DNA of 64,000 nt from Lautropia sp. Lineage in GTDB: Bacteria; Pseudomonadota; Gammaproteobacteria; Burkholderiales; Burkholderiaceae_E. Numbering within the stretch: the stretch's first letter is position 1; every line of letters starts with the position of its first letter. This document shows positions 1 to 8,465 of the stretch, in pieces. A program made the position numbers and the translations under genes. Under the pieces are notes generated by a model that did no database searches, had not been told where the DNA came from, and worked only from the letters and a program-made list of their open reading frames with translations. Location: the NCBI GenBank assembly GCA_030532895.1, contig JAUNKF010000003.1:62001-126000 (forward strand), read 5' to 3'.

Positions 1-158
1 CCAGCCTCGGGGGACGGGTGGGGGCTGCTGCTCGACAGGCGGTTGGCGGGCTGTCTCGTCAGTCATGAAGGCGGGCGGGCGAGGGCGTGCCGGACGCGCG
101 GATTCGGGGGGCGATACTGCTAACATTGCTGCGGAAAACACCACAGAAGCCAATAGGG

Positions 159-1415
159 ATGAACAGCCAGGTCAGCAGCGAGCAGGGGCCGGGGCGCGGG
201 GCAGCAGCCCGTGACACCCCCGTCAAGATGTCCAGCACGGAGCTGAAGTCCAGCCTGTGGCTGGCAAGCCTCTATGCCATCCGCATGTTGGGGCTGTTTC
301 TGGTCATGCCGGTGTTTGCCCTGCATGCCGCCAACTTGCCGGGGGGCGAAGATCTGTTCTGGGTCGGTCTGGCGTTGGGGGTGTATGGTCTCACCCAGGC
401 CGTGTTGCAGATTCCCTATGGCGCGGCCTCCGACCGCTTTGGCCGCAAGCCCGTCATCACGGCAGGACTGCTCGTGATGTGTGCTGGCAGCATCATGGCG
501 GCTTTGGCCGATACCGTGTGGCTGTTGGCGGTGGCACGCGCCGTGCAGGGCGCGGGGGCAGTGTCGGCGGCCATCAGCGCGTTGGTGGCTGATTCCACCC
601 GAGACGAGAATCGCAGCAAGGCGATGGCACTGATCGGGGTGATGATTGCGCTCTCCTATGCGACATCGCTGGTGCTCGGGCCGCTGATGTATGAGCATGT
701 GGGGCTGGCTGGCATGTTCTGGTTCACTGGCGCGATGGCGCTGGTGGCCATCGCCGTGCTGTGGCGCTGTGTGCCCGATGTGCCGAGGCCCGAACGTCGT
801 GCTTCACGGGGACAGCTGGCCGAGGTGATGGATGCCGACCTGTGGCGGCTCAACCTGGGCATTTTCGTGCTGCATCTGGTGCAGATGGCGTTGTTCGTCG
901 TGTTGCCGGCCCGGCTGTTGGTGGCCGGTTTGCCGGTGGGCGAGCACTGGCACCTCTATCTGCCTGTGGTGGCAGTGGCTTTCCTGCTGATGTTGGGGCC
1001 GATGCGCATGGCCGAGCGGGGCGGCCGGATGAAGCCCGTCTTTCTGGGCGGTGTGCTGGTGCTGATGTTGGCGCTGGCCGGCTTTGCCGTGGCACCGCCC
1101 GAGTTCTGGCCGCTCGCCGTGCTCTTGCTGCTCTTCTTCGTGGGCTTCAACCTGCTTGAAGCCATGCTGCCCTCCCTCGTCTCCCGTCTGGCACCCGCCT
1201 CTTCCCGTGGCCTGGCGCTGGGCATCTACAGCACCAGCCAGTCGCTCGGCCTCTTTGCCGGTGGCGCCCTGGGGGGCTTGCTGCTCAAGCACCTGGGCGA
1301 CCGGGGCGTGTTCATCACGGCTTTCCTGTGTCTGGTGCTCTGGTTTGCGCTGGCCCGATCAGCGCGCCGTTGGCCCGCGAGTGTGGCACCTGCCCTCAAT
1401 CGGCAGGGCGAGTGA
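159..1415 (+). CDS. MFS transporter, 12-TM drug/metabolite efflux type
   Basis: A 418-residue inner-membrane protein with about twelve hydrophobic segments. The loop between helices 2 and 3 carries the major facilitator signature DRFGRK (residues 92-97). A frame-open start lies at 87, but the ATG at 159 has a purine-rich AATAGGG just upstream and removes a non-conserved leader; an internal ATG at 231 is also possible because the first helix begins only after it. The position just before ssb matches the usual Burkholderiales order (uvrA, MFS, ssb), with uvrA expected outside the window. The family exports small molecules using the proton gradient; the substrate cannot be read from sequence. 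Confidence 0.85.
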   Translation: MNSQVSSEQGPGRGAAARDTPVKMSSTELKSSLWLASLYAIRMLGLFLVMPVFALHAANLPGGEDLFWVGLALGVYGLTQAVLQIPYGAASDRFGRKPVITAGLLVMCAGSIMAALADTVWLLAVARAVQGAGAVSAAISALVADSTRDENRSKAMALIGVMIALSYATSLVLGPLMYEHVGLAGMFWFTGAMALVAIAVLWRCVPDVPRPERRASRGQLAEVMDADLWRLNLGIFVLHLVQMALFVVLPARLLVAGLPVGEHWHLYLPVVAVAFLLMLGPMRMAERGGRMKPVFLGGVLVLMLALAGFAVAPPEFWPLAVLLLLFFVGFNLLEAMLPSLVSRLAPASSRGLALGIYSTSQSLGLFAGGALGGLLLKHLGDRGVFITAFLCLVLWFALARSARRWPASVAPALNRQGE

Positions 1416-1686
1416 GCAGCAGTATCGGGGGCAGCGTGACAGGTTCACGAAGGCTCGCGAGCGGGAGATCGTTGATCAACACGTGCTAGACCAGCTTGCT
1501 TAGGTGGGATGGACGACAAGTTGCCCATCTGGCTGACGCCGTGGGCAGCGCTTACAGGCACAATAAACCCATCTTCCTGCCCGGCCCTCTGCTCAGCTTG
1601 CCACGGCCAATGGGGATTCAGGCAAGGGATTCAACACGGGCGAGGCACAGCTATCGCCCTTCATACATGGATAGGAGTTTTCTCAG

Positions 1687-2196
1687 ATGGCATCCGTCAA
1701 CAAGGTGATTCTGGTGGGTAACCTCGGTCGAGACCCGGAAGTGCGCTACACGGCCGAGGGCATGGCCATGTGCAATCTGTCGGTGGCCACCACCCATCAG
1801 TGGAAGGACAAGAGCGGTGAGCGCCGCGAAGAGACCGAATGGCATCGGGTGAACATGTTCGGTCGCCTGGCCGAGATCGCGGGCGAATACCTGAAGAAGG
1901 GCCGTTCGGTGTACATCGAGGGCCGTCTGCGCACCCGCAAGTACACCGACAGCAACGGGGTTGAAAAGTATTCGACCGAAATCGTGGCCGACCAGATGCA
2001 GATGCTGGGAGGCCGTGACAGTGGCGGTGACTTTGGTGGCGGGGATGGCGGCGGTCGCTCGGGTGGTGGCTACGGTGGCGGTGCCGGTGGCGGCGGCTAC
2101 GGCGGTGGCCGTGGCGCAGGTGGCAGCACGCCGCCAGCCGCCGGCAACCGGCCTGCGCCGAGCTTTGATGACATGGATGACGACATCCCGTTCTGA
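1687..2196 (+). CDS. ssb: Single-stranded DNA-binding protein
   Basis: 169 residues. The N-terminal OB fold (about 1-110) begins [20 protein letters not shown], followed by a Gly-rich flexible linker (about 112-155) and the acidic tip DDDIPF at the extreme C-terminus that recruits replication and repair partners. Length and layout are typical of proteobacterial SSB. It coats ssDNA as a tetramer in replication, recombination and repair. The start is supported by AGGAG shortly upstream (ATGGATAGGAG, then the ATG at 1687). A strong hairpin terminator follows the stop. Confidence 0.97.
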   Translation: MASVNKVILVGNLGRDPEVRYTAEGMAMCNLSVATTHQWKDKSGERREETEWHRVNMFGRLAEIAGEYLKKGRSVYIEGRLRTRKYTDSNGVEKYSTEIVADQMQMLGGRDSGGDFGGGDGGGRSGGGYGGGAGGGGYGGGRGAGGSTPPAAGNRPAPSFDDMDDDIPF

Positions 2197-2255
2197 GGTC
2201 GTCATCAGGCATCTGTCCGTGGCCGACGGATGCCATCACGCTGTAGCGGTATGAC

Positions 2256-2290
2256 AGAAGGCCGGCCCGCCTGTACGAGCCGGCCTTCTT
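2256..2290 (+). terminator. Rho-independent terminator after ssb
   Basis: GAAGGCCGGC (2257-2266) pairs with GCCGGCCTTC (2279-2288) around a 12-base loop, ending in TTCTT. It lies between the convergent ssb and esterase genes and may act in both directions; the T-rich tail is on the ssb side. Confidence 0.75.
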
Positions 2291-2292
2291 CG

Positions 2293-3543
2293 TCAGGGCT
2301 GCCGGCGATGCTGACGGAAGAAACGCCACATCTCGGCGCTGGCATCCGGCCCCTGCGGGTCGGTGAAGCTGCCAGCCGGGCTGCCGCCGGACCAGGCATG
2401 TCCGGCGCCATCGATCACCCATTGCTCGGCCACGATGCGTCCGTCGGGCGCCAGGTGAACCTGACGGGTGCTACTGCGCCGACCGGGGCGTTCGATCTGT
2501 TCGCTTTGTCCGCTGCCCGCATGGCCGGCGCTCTTCATGACGTGACTCCCGTTGTCAGGGTGGACGGTGGTGTCGCGGTTGCCATGAAAGACGATGGTTG
2601 GGATGGGCCGATTGCTGCTGTGCTGGCCGGGTGCGCCACGCTGCATGGCGGCCAGTGCTGATGGGAGATCCTGGGCTGCCCCGGCTGCCAGCCCCGAATG
2701 GACACCAACGGCTGCAAACAGGTCAGGATAGCGCTTGCCGAGGATGGCGGCCATGGCGCCACCGGCCGACAGGCCCGCCACGTAGATACATTCGGCGTCG
2801 ATGTCATGCTGGCGGGCCACCTGACGCACCATACCGGCCAGCACGGCGGGCTCACCCCGGTCACGCTGTTGATGGTTGTGCTTGAACCAGTTCCAGCAGC
2901 CCTGTGGGTTGTGCTGGCGGGACTGATCCGGGTACAGCACATGGAAGCCGGCTTTGCTGGCCAGTTCGTTCATCCGGGTACCAGCTGCGAAGTCATCTGC
3001 GTTCTGGGTGCAGCCATGCAGCATGACGACCAGTGGGCGAGGGCCGGCACCGGCTTCAGCAGGTGGCGAGAACAGCAGGTAATCGCGCTGACCGGCGCTC
3101 GCGTGCCTGAACTGGCCGCGGATGAGCTTGCCCTTGATCGGAGAAGCTGTGCTGCCGGCATCGGCGAAGCCGGTGTGCCGAGCTGCCTGCCGGGCGTCGG
3201 CCGCCATCGGTCGCCCGAATGAGGGGCGTGCGCTGAAAAGGCCGGCATCCATCGGGTTGAAAGCGGATGTACCGAAATTGGCTGTACCGAAACCTGCACG
3301 GTCGGGCCGGGCAGGTTTCCGGGTGTGAGTCGGATCCGCTTCGCCCGGGCCCCAGTCGATGATACGGGCTTCGACGTCGATGACGTCGGGCGTGGGCGCG
3401 CTGGGGGTCATGGCGGCGGCCGGCATGCCGGTGACGGCGCCGCCGCCCAGGGCCGCCTGGATCAGGGCTGTGGCTGCGCCCAGGTTGCCAGCTCGCGTCA
3501 GGCGGGTGGCCTCGGCCAGCTGCTGCTGGAAATCAGGGGTCAT
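2293..3543 (-). CDS. PHB depolymerase family esterase (alpha/beta hydrolase)
   Basis: 416 residues. The C-terminal half is an esterase-type polyhydroxybutyrate depolymerase/feruloyl esterase fold. VVMLHGCTQNADDF (about 172-185) forms the oxyanion region, GLSAG (257-261) gives nucleophile Ser259, and HGNRD gives Asp324 and GAGH gives His382 as the likely remaining triad residues. The N-terminal 130 residues are low-complexity and carry a short helix plus a linker, as in Burkholderiales 'PHB depolymerase family esterase' proteins. No signal peptide is visible, so a cytoplasmic or granule-associated role is likelier than secretion. The ribbon-helix-helix gene immediately upstream on the same strand (20-base gap) probably shares its transcript. 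The substrate is unproven. Confidence 0.85.
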   Translation of the reverse strand: MTPDFQQQLAEATRLTRAGNLGAATALIQAALGGGAVTGMPAAAMTPSAPTPDVIDVEARIIDWGPGEADPTHTRKPARPDRAGFGTANFGTSAFNPMDAGLFSARPSFGRPMAADARQAARHTGFADAGSTASPIKGKLIRGQFRHASAGQRDYLLFSPPAEAGAGPRPLVVMLHGCTQNADDFAAGTRMNELASKAGFHVLYPDQSRQHNPQGCWNWFKHNHQQRDRGEPAVLAGMVRQVARQHDIDAECIYVAGLSAGGAMAAILGKRYPDLFAAVGVHSGLAAGAAQDLPSALAAMQRGAPGQHSSNRPIPTIVFHGNRDTTVHPDNGSHVMKSAGHAGSGQSEQIERPGRRSSTRQVHLAPDGRIVAEQWVIDGAGHAWSGGSPAGSFTDPQGPDASAEMWRFFRQHRRQP

Positions 3544-3562
3544 GGTGTTTCTCCGGCCGGGT

Positions 3563-3997
3563 TCAGGTGCTGCGCAGCCGTGAGGCGAGCGCGGTCTTGA
3601 CGGCGGCGGGGGCCTGCAGGGCTCCGAGCACCGTCAGGGATTCGATGCTGGCCAGTGCCAGCGCCGGGGTGACATCCGGTGCGATCACGGCCATGCCGAG
3701 AACCCGGATGTGCAGCTTTTCGCCGGCATCACGAACGGCGGCCAGATCGGCCGCGCTGAAATGCTGGATGCCCAGCACCAGCATCTGGCGCTCGGTGAGT
3801 TGCCGGATGGCGTCGTGGTGCGTGGCGAGTTGGGTGCGAATGGCAGCCCGGATGAAATCGGTTCGGGACGTAAAGAAGCCTTCCTGGACGAGCAGGTCGA
3901 TCTGGCCCAGATCGATGCAACCCAGATTGATGGTGATCTTCTCGTCAGGTGGCCGGGCTTTTGAGGCGGTGGTGGCGATGGCAGATTTCTTAGGCAT
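3563..3997 (-). CDS. CopG/Arc-type ribbon-helix-helix regulator
   Basis: 144 residues from the ATG at 3997 (MPKKSAI). An in-frame ATG six codons earlier (4015) is also open, and no Shine-Dalgarno decides between them. Residues about 20-60 (KITINLGCIDLGQIDLLV then SRTDFIRAAIR) read as a beta strand followed by two helices, a metJ/Arc-type DNA-binding fold. The C-terminal half, with alternating hydrophobic residues, is a probable oligomerisation domain. It is linked to the downstream esterase and preceded by an inverted repeat overlapping its own start region, suggesting autoregulation. Family-level call; the target genes are inferred. Confidence 0.7.
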   Translation of the reverse strand: MPKKSAIATTASKARPPDEKITINLGCIDLGQIDLLVQEGFFTSRTDFIRAAIRTQLATHHDAIRQLTERQMLVLGIQHFSAADLAAVRDAGEKLHIRVLGMAVIAPDVTPALALASIESLTVLGALQAPAAVKTALASRLRST

Positions 3998-4010
3998 ATG
4001 CGCATGATAA

Positions 4011-4028
4011 ACCATCTATATGGATGGT
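4011..4028. promoter_or_regulatory. Inverted repeat, candidate RHH operator
   Basis: ACCATC-6 bases-GATGGT, a 6-base perfect dyad at the 5' end of the ribbon-helix-helix gene and upstream of the divergent symporter gene. Such short dyads are typical of RHH-dimer sites. Function is inferred from position only. Confidence 0.35.
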
Positions 4029-4308
4029 ATTAAAGGTTTTGTCAAATCGTGCTTTTGACCTCATCAGCGGTTGCAGGGGCTGTTGTATGGCTGTTGGGGG
4101 GCGGGTTTCGCGTTTTTCATCATGCCCTGAAGCCCGCACAATAGTGCGTACAACTCATGGGGCGCCTTGGACGACAAGATCCCAACGGGCCGGCATGACA
4201 GGCGTCCGCTTCGCCCAACGTGCCTGCTGGTCTGAGGCTCAGGCGAAGCTGCCTGCCGGGCGTCTGAATCATTCATTCATCAGCATCCTCTTCATTCAGG
4301 AGAAGCGC

Positions 4309-5673
4309 ATGACCGCATCATCCCCGGCCCGGCGTGGGCCGTTCTCGTTCTGGACGTCGCTGCCGTTGTGGCAGCAGATCTTCATCGCTTTGGCGGTGGG
4401 GCTCGTGCTCGGCATGGGGCTGAACCTGGCCGGGCAGGGCGATGTGGTCATGCACATCAAGCCGCTAGGCGACCTCTTCATCCGCGGCATCAAGATGCTG
4501 ATCGTGCCGCTGATCTTCGTGTCGCTGGTGACGGGGGTGGCCTCGCTCAAGGATCTGTCCACGATGGGGCGCCTGTCGATGAAGACCCTGCTGATCTATC
4601 TGGCGACGACGGCGGTGGCGATCTCGATCGGGCTGGTGCTGGCCATCCTGTTCCGGCCGGGTGATGGCATCGATCTGGCTGCAGCCAAGGCGGTGGAGCC
4701 GAAGGCGGCGCCGACGATGGTCGAGTTGTTGCTGGGGCTGGTGCCCACGAATCCGGTCGAAGCCTTTGCCACGGCCAATGTGCTGCAGATCATCGTGTTC
4801 GCGATCCTCTTCGGTGCGGCCATCGTGCTGTGTGGGGAGAAGGCGGCACCGGTCAAGCGCTTCTTCGATTCATTGGCCGAGGTGATGTACAAGCTCACCG
4901 CCATCGTCATCTCCTTTGCGCCCTATGGCGTGTTTGCGCTGATGACCTGGGTGGCAGGCAGCTACGGGATGGATGTGCTGGCACCGCTCGCGAAGGTGAT
5001 CGTGCTGGCCTATGTGGGGAGCCTCCTGCATGCGCTGCTGGTTTATGGCGGGCTGATTCGCTTCGTCTCGAAGCTGAATCCGGTGCGCTATTTCCAAGGC
5101 TCGATCGAGCCGGTGATGGTGGCTTTCACCAGCACCTCCAGCTCGGGCACCTTGCCCGTCACGATGATGTCGGCCGAGAAGAACCTGGGCGTCTCGCGCG
5201 GGGTGTCGAGCTTCGTGCTGCCGCTGGGCGCCACGATCAACATGGACGGCACGGCGCTTTATCAGGGCGTGTGCGTGATGTTCATCGCTCAGGCGTATGG
5301 GGTGGATCTGAGCACCGGTCAGTATCTGACGATCGTGATGACGGCCACGCTGGCTTCCATCGGCACGGCCGGCGTGCCGGGGGCCGGGCTGATCATGCTG
5401 TCGCTGGTGCTGGCCTCGGTGGGCCTGCCGCTGGAAGGCGTGGCGATCATCGCCGGTATCGACCGCATTCTGGACATGGCGCGCACGGCGCTGAACGTGG
5501 CGGGTGATTGCGCCGTGTCGGTGGTGGTGGCCAAGAGCGAGGGCGAGCTGGATCAGGCTGTCTACGATACCCCGCATGTGCTGAAGGCCGATGAGCTGCT
5601 GACGAGCGGGCAGCAGGCGGCAGTGGAGGCTGTGGCAGCAGCACCAGGCACTGCCCAGACTGGTCGCGGCTGA
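4309..5673 (+). CDS. Dicarboxylate/amino acid:cation symporter (DAACS family)
   Basis: 454 residues. The ATG at 4309 has AGGAGA at 4298-4303; the frame stays open upstream but that part has no family similarity. The sequence shows hydrophobic helices throughout, the serine-rich re-entrant loop STSSSGTLP (275-283) and the NMDGT sodium/substrate motif (311-315), both diagnostic of the GltP/DctA/GLT fold. It imports C4-dicarboxylates or acidic amino acids with H+ or Na+ at the inner membrane; the substrate cannot be settled by eye. A tail rich in Ala and Gln follows the last helix. It is monocistronic, with about 280 bases upstream. Confidence 0.9.
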   Translation: MTASSPARRGPFSFWTSLPLWQQIFIALAVGLVLGMGLNLAGQGDVVMHIKPLGDLFIRGIKMLIVPLIFVSLVTGVASLKDLSTMGRLSMKTLLIYLATTAVAISIGLVLAILFRPGDGIDLAAAKAVEPKAAPTMVELLLGLVPTNPVEAFATANVLQIIVFAILFGAAIVLCGEKAAPVKRFFDSLAEVMYKLTAIVISFAPYGVFALMTWVAGSYGMDVLAPLAKVIVLAYVGSLLHALLVYGGLIRFVSKLNPVRYFQGSIEPVMVAFTSTSSSGTLPVTMMSAEKNLGVSRGVSSFVLPLGATINMDGTALYQGVCVMFIAQAYGVDLSTGQYLTIVMTATLASIGTAGVPGAGLIMLSLVLASVGLPLEGVAIIAGIDRILDMARTALNVAGDCAVSVVVAKSEGELDQAVYDTPHVLKADELLTSGQQAAVEAVAAAPGTAQTGRG

Positions 5674-5994
5674 GCGTTGGTGTGCAGGTAGGCGGTGGTG
5701 TCTGGCCGGCGGGGAGAGCTGGTTGATCGCCCGTGCCGGGGTTCGTCGGCGATGGATGGAGCGCTTTTCGGTATCGCATCGCCGCCTGCCTGCCCGCCGT
5801 ACTCTCTGGCACGAGCTGTGTTCAGCGGATAAGGCCACGGCCGCTACCCACGCCGTCCGTCGGGTGGCGGCTTGGCCCGCGTTGCGTGTTGAGCGATCCG
5901 GGCCTTGGCAGGGCTGTTGGGCAGGGTTGGTGGCCGCGACACGCTCTATAATGAAAGGCTTTTTTGGGGCTTTGCCAGGGCGCAGCCTGAACCT
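5674..5994. other. Intergenic region before fmdB
   Basis: About 320 bases with no convincing coding sequence on either strand. Only a -10-like element near the right end stands out. Confidence 0.6.
5947..5952 (+). promoter_or_regulatory. Consensus -10 (TATAAT) upstream of fmdB-aspS
   Basis: A perfect TATAAT 43 bases before the fmdB start. The region about 17 bases upstream (GGGTTG) is a poor -35. It probably serves fmdB and aspS. Confidence 0.5.
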
Positions 5995-6354
5995 ATGCCA
6001 ATCTATGCCTACCAATGCGGCGACTGCGGTTTTCAGCAGGATGTGCTGCAAAAGATTTCCGAGCCGCCGCGTACGACCTGCCCGTCGTGCGGGCACGAAA
6101 GTTTCAGCAAGCAGTTGTCGGCGCCGGCCTTTCAATTGAAGGGCACGGGCTGGTATGTGACCGATTTTCGGGACAACGGCAAGAAGCCGGCCGACAAGAG
6201 CGGTAATGCCTCGTCGGGTGAGGCCGGTTCGGGCAAAGGGGCGGCAGAGGCCGGCAGTGCCAGCGGTGCCTCATCGGCTTCGGCCGCATCAGCGCCCGCC
6301 GCTGCAACGCCTGCACCGGCGCCCGCGCCGGCACCTGCCAAGGCGGGTGACTGA
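5995..6354 (+). CDS. FmdB family zinc-ribbon protein
   Basis: 119 residues beginning MPIYAYQCGDCG. Two CxxC pairs (C8/C11 and C29/C32) form the putative regulatory zinc ribbon of the FmdB/CxxC-CxxC-SSSS family. The core ends near residue 60 (GTGWYVTDF) and is followed by a Gly/Ala/Ser/Pro-rich tail of low complexity. The ATG is chosen because the family always starts M-P-x-Y-x-Y-x-C. It lies 58 bases before aspS. In many Burkholderiales a DUF502 membrane protein sits between these two genes; it is absent here. The molecular role of the family is not established. Confidence 0.9.
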   Translation: MPIYAYQCGDCGFQQDVLQKISEPPRTTCPSCGHESFSKQLSAPAFQLKGTGWYVTDFRDNGKKPADKSGNASSGEAGSGKGAAEAGSASGASSASAASAPAAATPAPAPAPAPAKAGD

Positions 6355-6412
6355 TTGAATTGAAGCCGTCGGCCCGCGCCGGCGACCTTTGGCACTAGCC
6401 AGGAGAGAGTCA

Positions 6413-8221
6413 GTGAAACGTAGTTGTTATGTCGGTGATGTGTCCGAGGCCCATCTCGACCAGGAAGTGACCCTGATGGGTTGGGTGCATCGGCGCCGTG
6501 ATCATGGTGGCGTGATCTTCATCGATTTGCGTGACCGCGAAGGCTTGGCGCAGATCGTCTGCGATCCGGATCGGGCCGAGACTTTCGCCACGGCCGAGGG
6601 GGTGCGCAACGAGTTCTGCATCCGTGTCACCGGTCGTGTGCGTCGCCGCCCTGAAGGTACGGGCAATGACGCGATCAAGAGTGGTCAGGTGGAAGTGCTG
6701 GCCCATGAGCTGGAGGTGCTGAACCCGTCCATCACCCCGGCCTTCCAGCTTGACGACGACAACCTCTCCGAAAACGTCCGGCTCACGCACCGCGTGCTCG
6801 ATCTGCGCCGGCCCGCCATGCAGAAGAACCTGATGCTGCGGCACCGGGTCACGATGGCGGTTCGCCGTTATCTGGACGAGCTGGGCTTCGTCGATGTCGA
6901 GACGCCGATGCTGACCAAATCCACGCCTGAGGGCGCGCGCGATTACCTCGTGCCGTCGCGGGTGCATGACGGGCAGTTCTTTGCGTTGCCGCAGTCGCCG
7001 CAGCTTTTCAAGCAGCTGCTGATGGTGGCCGGTTTCGACCGTTACTACCAGATCGTCAAGTGCTTCCGTGACGAAGATCTGCGCGCCGACCGTCAGCCCG
7101 AGTTCACGCAGATCGACTGCGAAACCTCGTTCCTCAATGAGGAAGAGATTCGGGGCATCTTCGAGCCGATGATCCGCACGGTGTTCAAGCAGGTGCTGGA
7201 TGTGGATCTGCCCGATCCCTTTCCGACGATGAGTTTTGCCGAGGCCATGCAGCGTTTTGGCTCCGACAAGCCCGATCTGCGCGTGAAGATCGAGTTCACC
7301 GAGCTGACCGACGTGATGAAGACGGTGGACTTCAAGGTTTTCTCCGGCCCGGCCAATGCCGAGGGCGGCCGTGTGGTGGCACTGCGTGTGCCCAAGGGCG
7401 CCAGCATCAGCCGCAGCGAGATCGATGCCTACACGCAGTTCGTGGGCATTTATGGTGCGAAGGGTCTGGCCTGGATCAAGGTCAATGACGTGAAGGCGGG
7501 CCGTGAGGGGCTGCAGTCGCCCATCGTCAAGAACCTGCACGATGAGGCGCTGGCCGCCATCATCGAGCGCACGGGGGCCGAGGACGGTGACCTGATCTTC
7601 TTTGGTGCCGACAAGGCCAAGATCGTCAACGATGCCATTGGGGCACTGCGCCTGAAGATCGGTCATTCCGAGTTTGGCCAGGCCAATGGCCTCTTCGAGG
7701 CTGGCTGGCAGCCGCTGTGGGTGCTCGACTTCCCGATGTTCGAGTTTGACGAGGACTCGAAGCGCTGGGTGGCACTGCACCACCCCTTCACCTCGCCGAA
7801 GGATGGCCATGAGGATCTGCTGGAGAGCGATCCGGGCGCGTGCCTCGCCAAAGCCTATGATCTGGCCCTCAACGGCTGGGAAATCGGTGGCGGCTCGGTG
7901 CGTATCCACCGCGAAGAAGTGCAGAGCAAGGTCTTCCGGGCGCTGGGCATCGAGGCCGAGGAGGCTGAGACCAAGTTCGGCTTCCTGCTCGACGCCCTGC
8001 GCTACGGGGCACCGCCGCATGGCGGTCTGGCCTTCGGCCTGGATCGCATCGTCACGATGATGACGGGCGCCGAATCGATCCGCGACGTGATCGCCTTCCC
8101 GAAAACCCAACGCGCCCAGTGTCTGCTCACGCAGGCGCCGTCGCCGGTGGACGAGAAGCAGTTGCGCGAGCTGCACATCCGGCTGCGCAACAACCCCGAC
8201 GCGGCACGCGCGGCCGGCTGA
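6413..8221 (+). CDS. aspS: Aspartyl-tRNA synthetase
   Basis: 602 residues from the GTG at 6413, which has AGGAGAG at 6401-6407; a TTG at 6389 is open but lacks a ribosome site. The N-terminal OB anticodon-binding domain (to about 110) is followed by a class II catalytic core with motif 2 ([14 protein letters not shown]) and motif 3 ([11 protein letters not shown]), separated by the bacterial GAD insertion domain. Length is near the usual 590. It charges tRNA-Asp with aspartate in the cytoplasm. It is downstream of fmdB; nudB, normally its neighbour, is displaced by 3.4 kb. Confidence 0.97.
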   Translation: MKRSCYVGDVSEAHLDQEVTLMGWVHRRRDHGGVIFIDLRDREGLAQIVCDPDRAETFATAEGVRNEFCIRVTGRVRRRPEGTGNDAIKSGQVEVLAHELEVLNPSITPAFQLDDDNLSENVRLTHRVLDLRRPAMQKNLMLRHRVTMAVRRYLDELGFVDVETPMLTKSTPEGARDYLVPSRVHDGQFFALPQSPQLFKQLLMVAGFDRYYQIVKCFRDEDLRADRQPEFTQIDCETSFLNEEEIRGIFEPMIRTVFKQVLDVDLPDPFPTMSFAEAMQRFGSDKPDLRVKIEFTELTDVMKTVDFKVFSGPANAEGGRVVALRVPKGASISRSEIDAYTQFVGIYGAKGLAWIKVNDVKAGREGLQSPIVKNLHDEALAAIIERTGAEDGDLIFFGADKAKIVNDAIGALRLKIGHSEFGQANGLFEAGWQPLWVLDFPMFEFDEDSKRWVALHHPFTSPKDGHEDLLESDPGACLAKAYDLALNGWEIGGGSVRIHREEVQSKVFRALGIEAEEAETKFGFLLDALRYGAPPHGGLAFGLDRIVTMMTGAESIRDVIAFPKTQRAQCLLTQAPSPVDEKQLRELHIRLRNNPDAARAAG

Positions 8222-8465
8222 CCGGGGCGAGCCGAGGTGTCAATGCCTTAGCTGTATTGGCTTCACATCGATCCGGCGGCGATGCTGTGCAGCCGGTCAG
8301 GCGGGGCGCCTCGGCATTCGGGGCGCTGTCGCCCCTGTTTGCCTGAATCGGCTGCTAGCCAAGGCTCTCCACATCAGAGGAGGCAGAAAGAAATGCGCTA
8401 AGCGTTATTTGAACGTGAAGCGCATTGAATACCTGCCTAAATATTGGCAATTTTTCTCCCGTTTG

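Noticed and set aside
1416-1686. Possible small genes between the MFS transporter and ssb
   Set aside because: Short open frames overlap each other and the ssb ribosome site; no conserved features.
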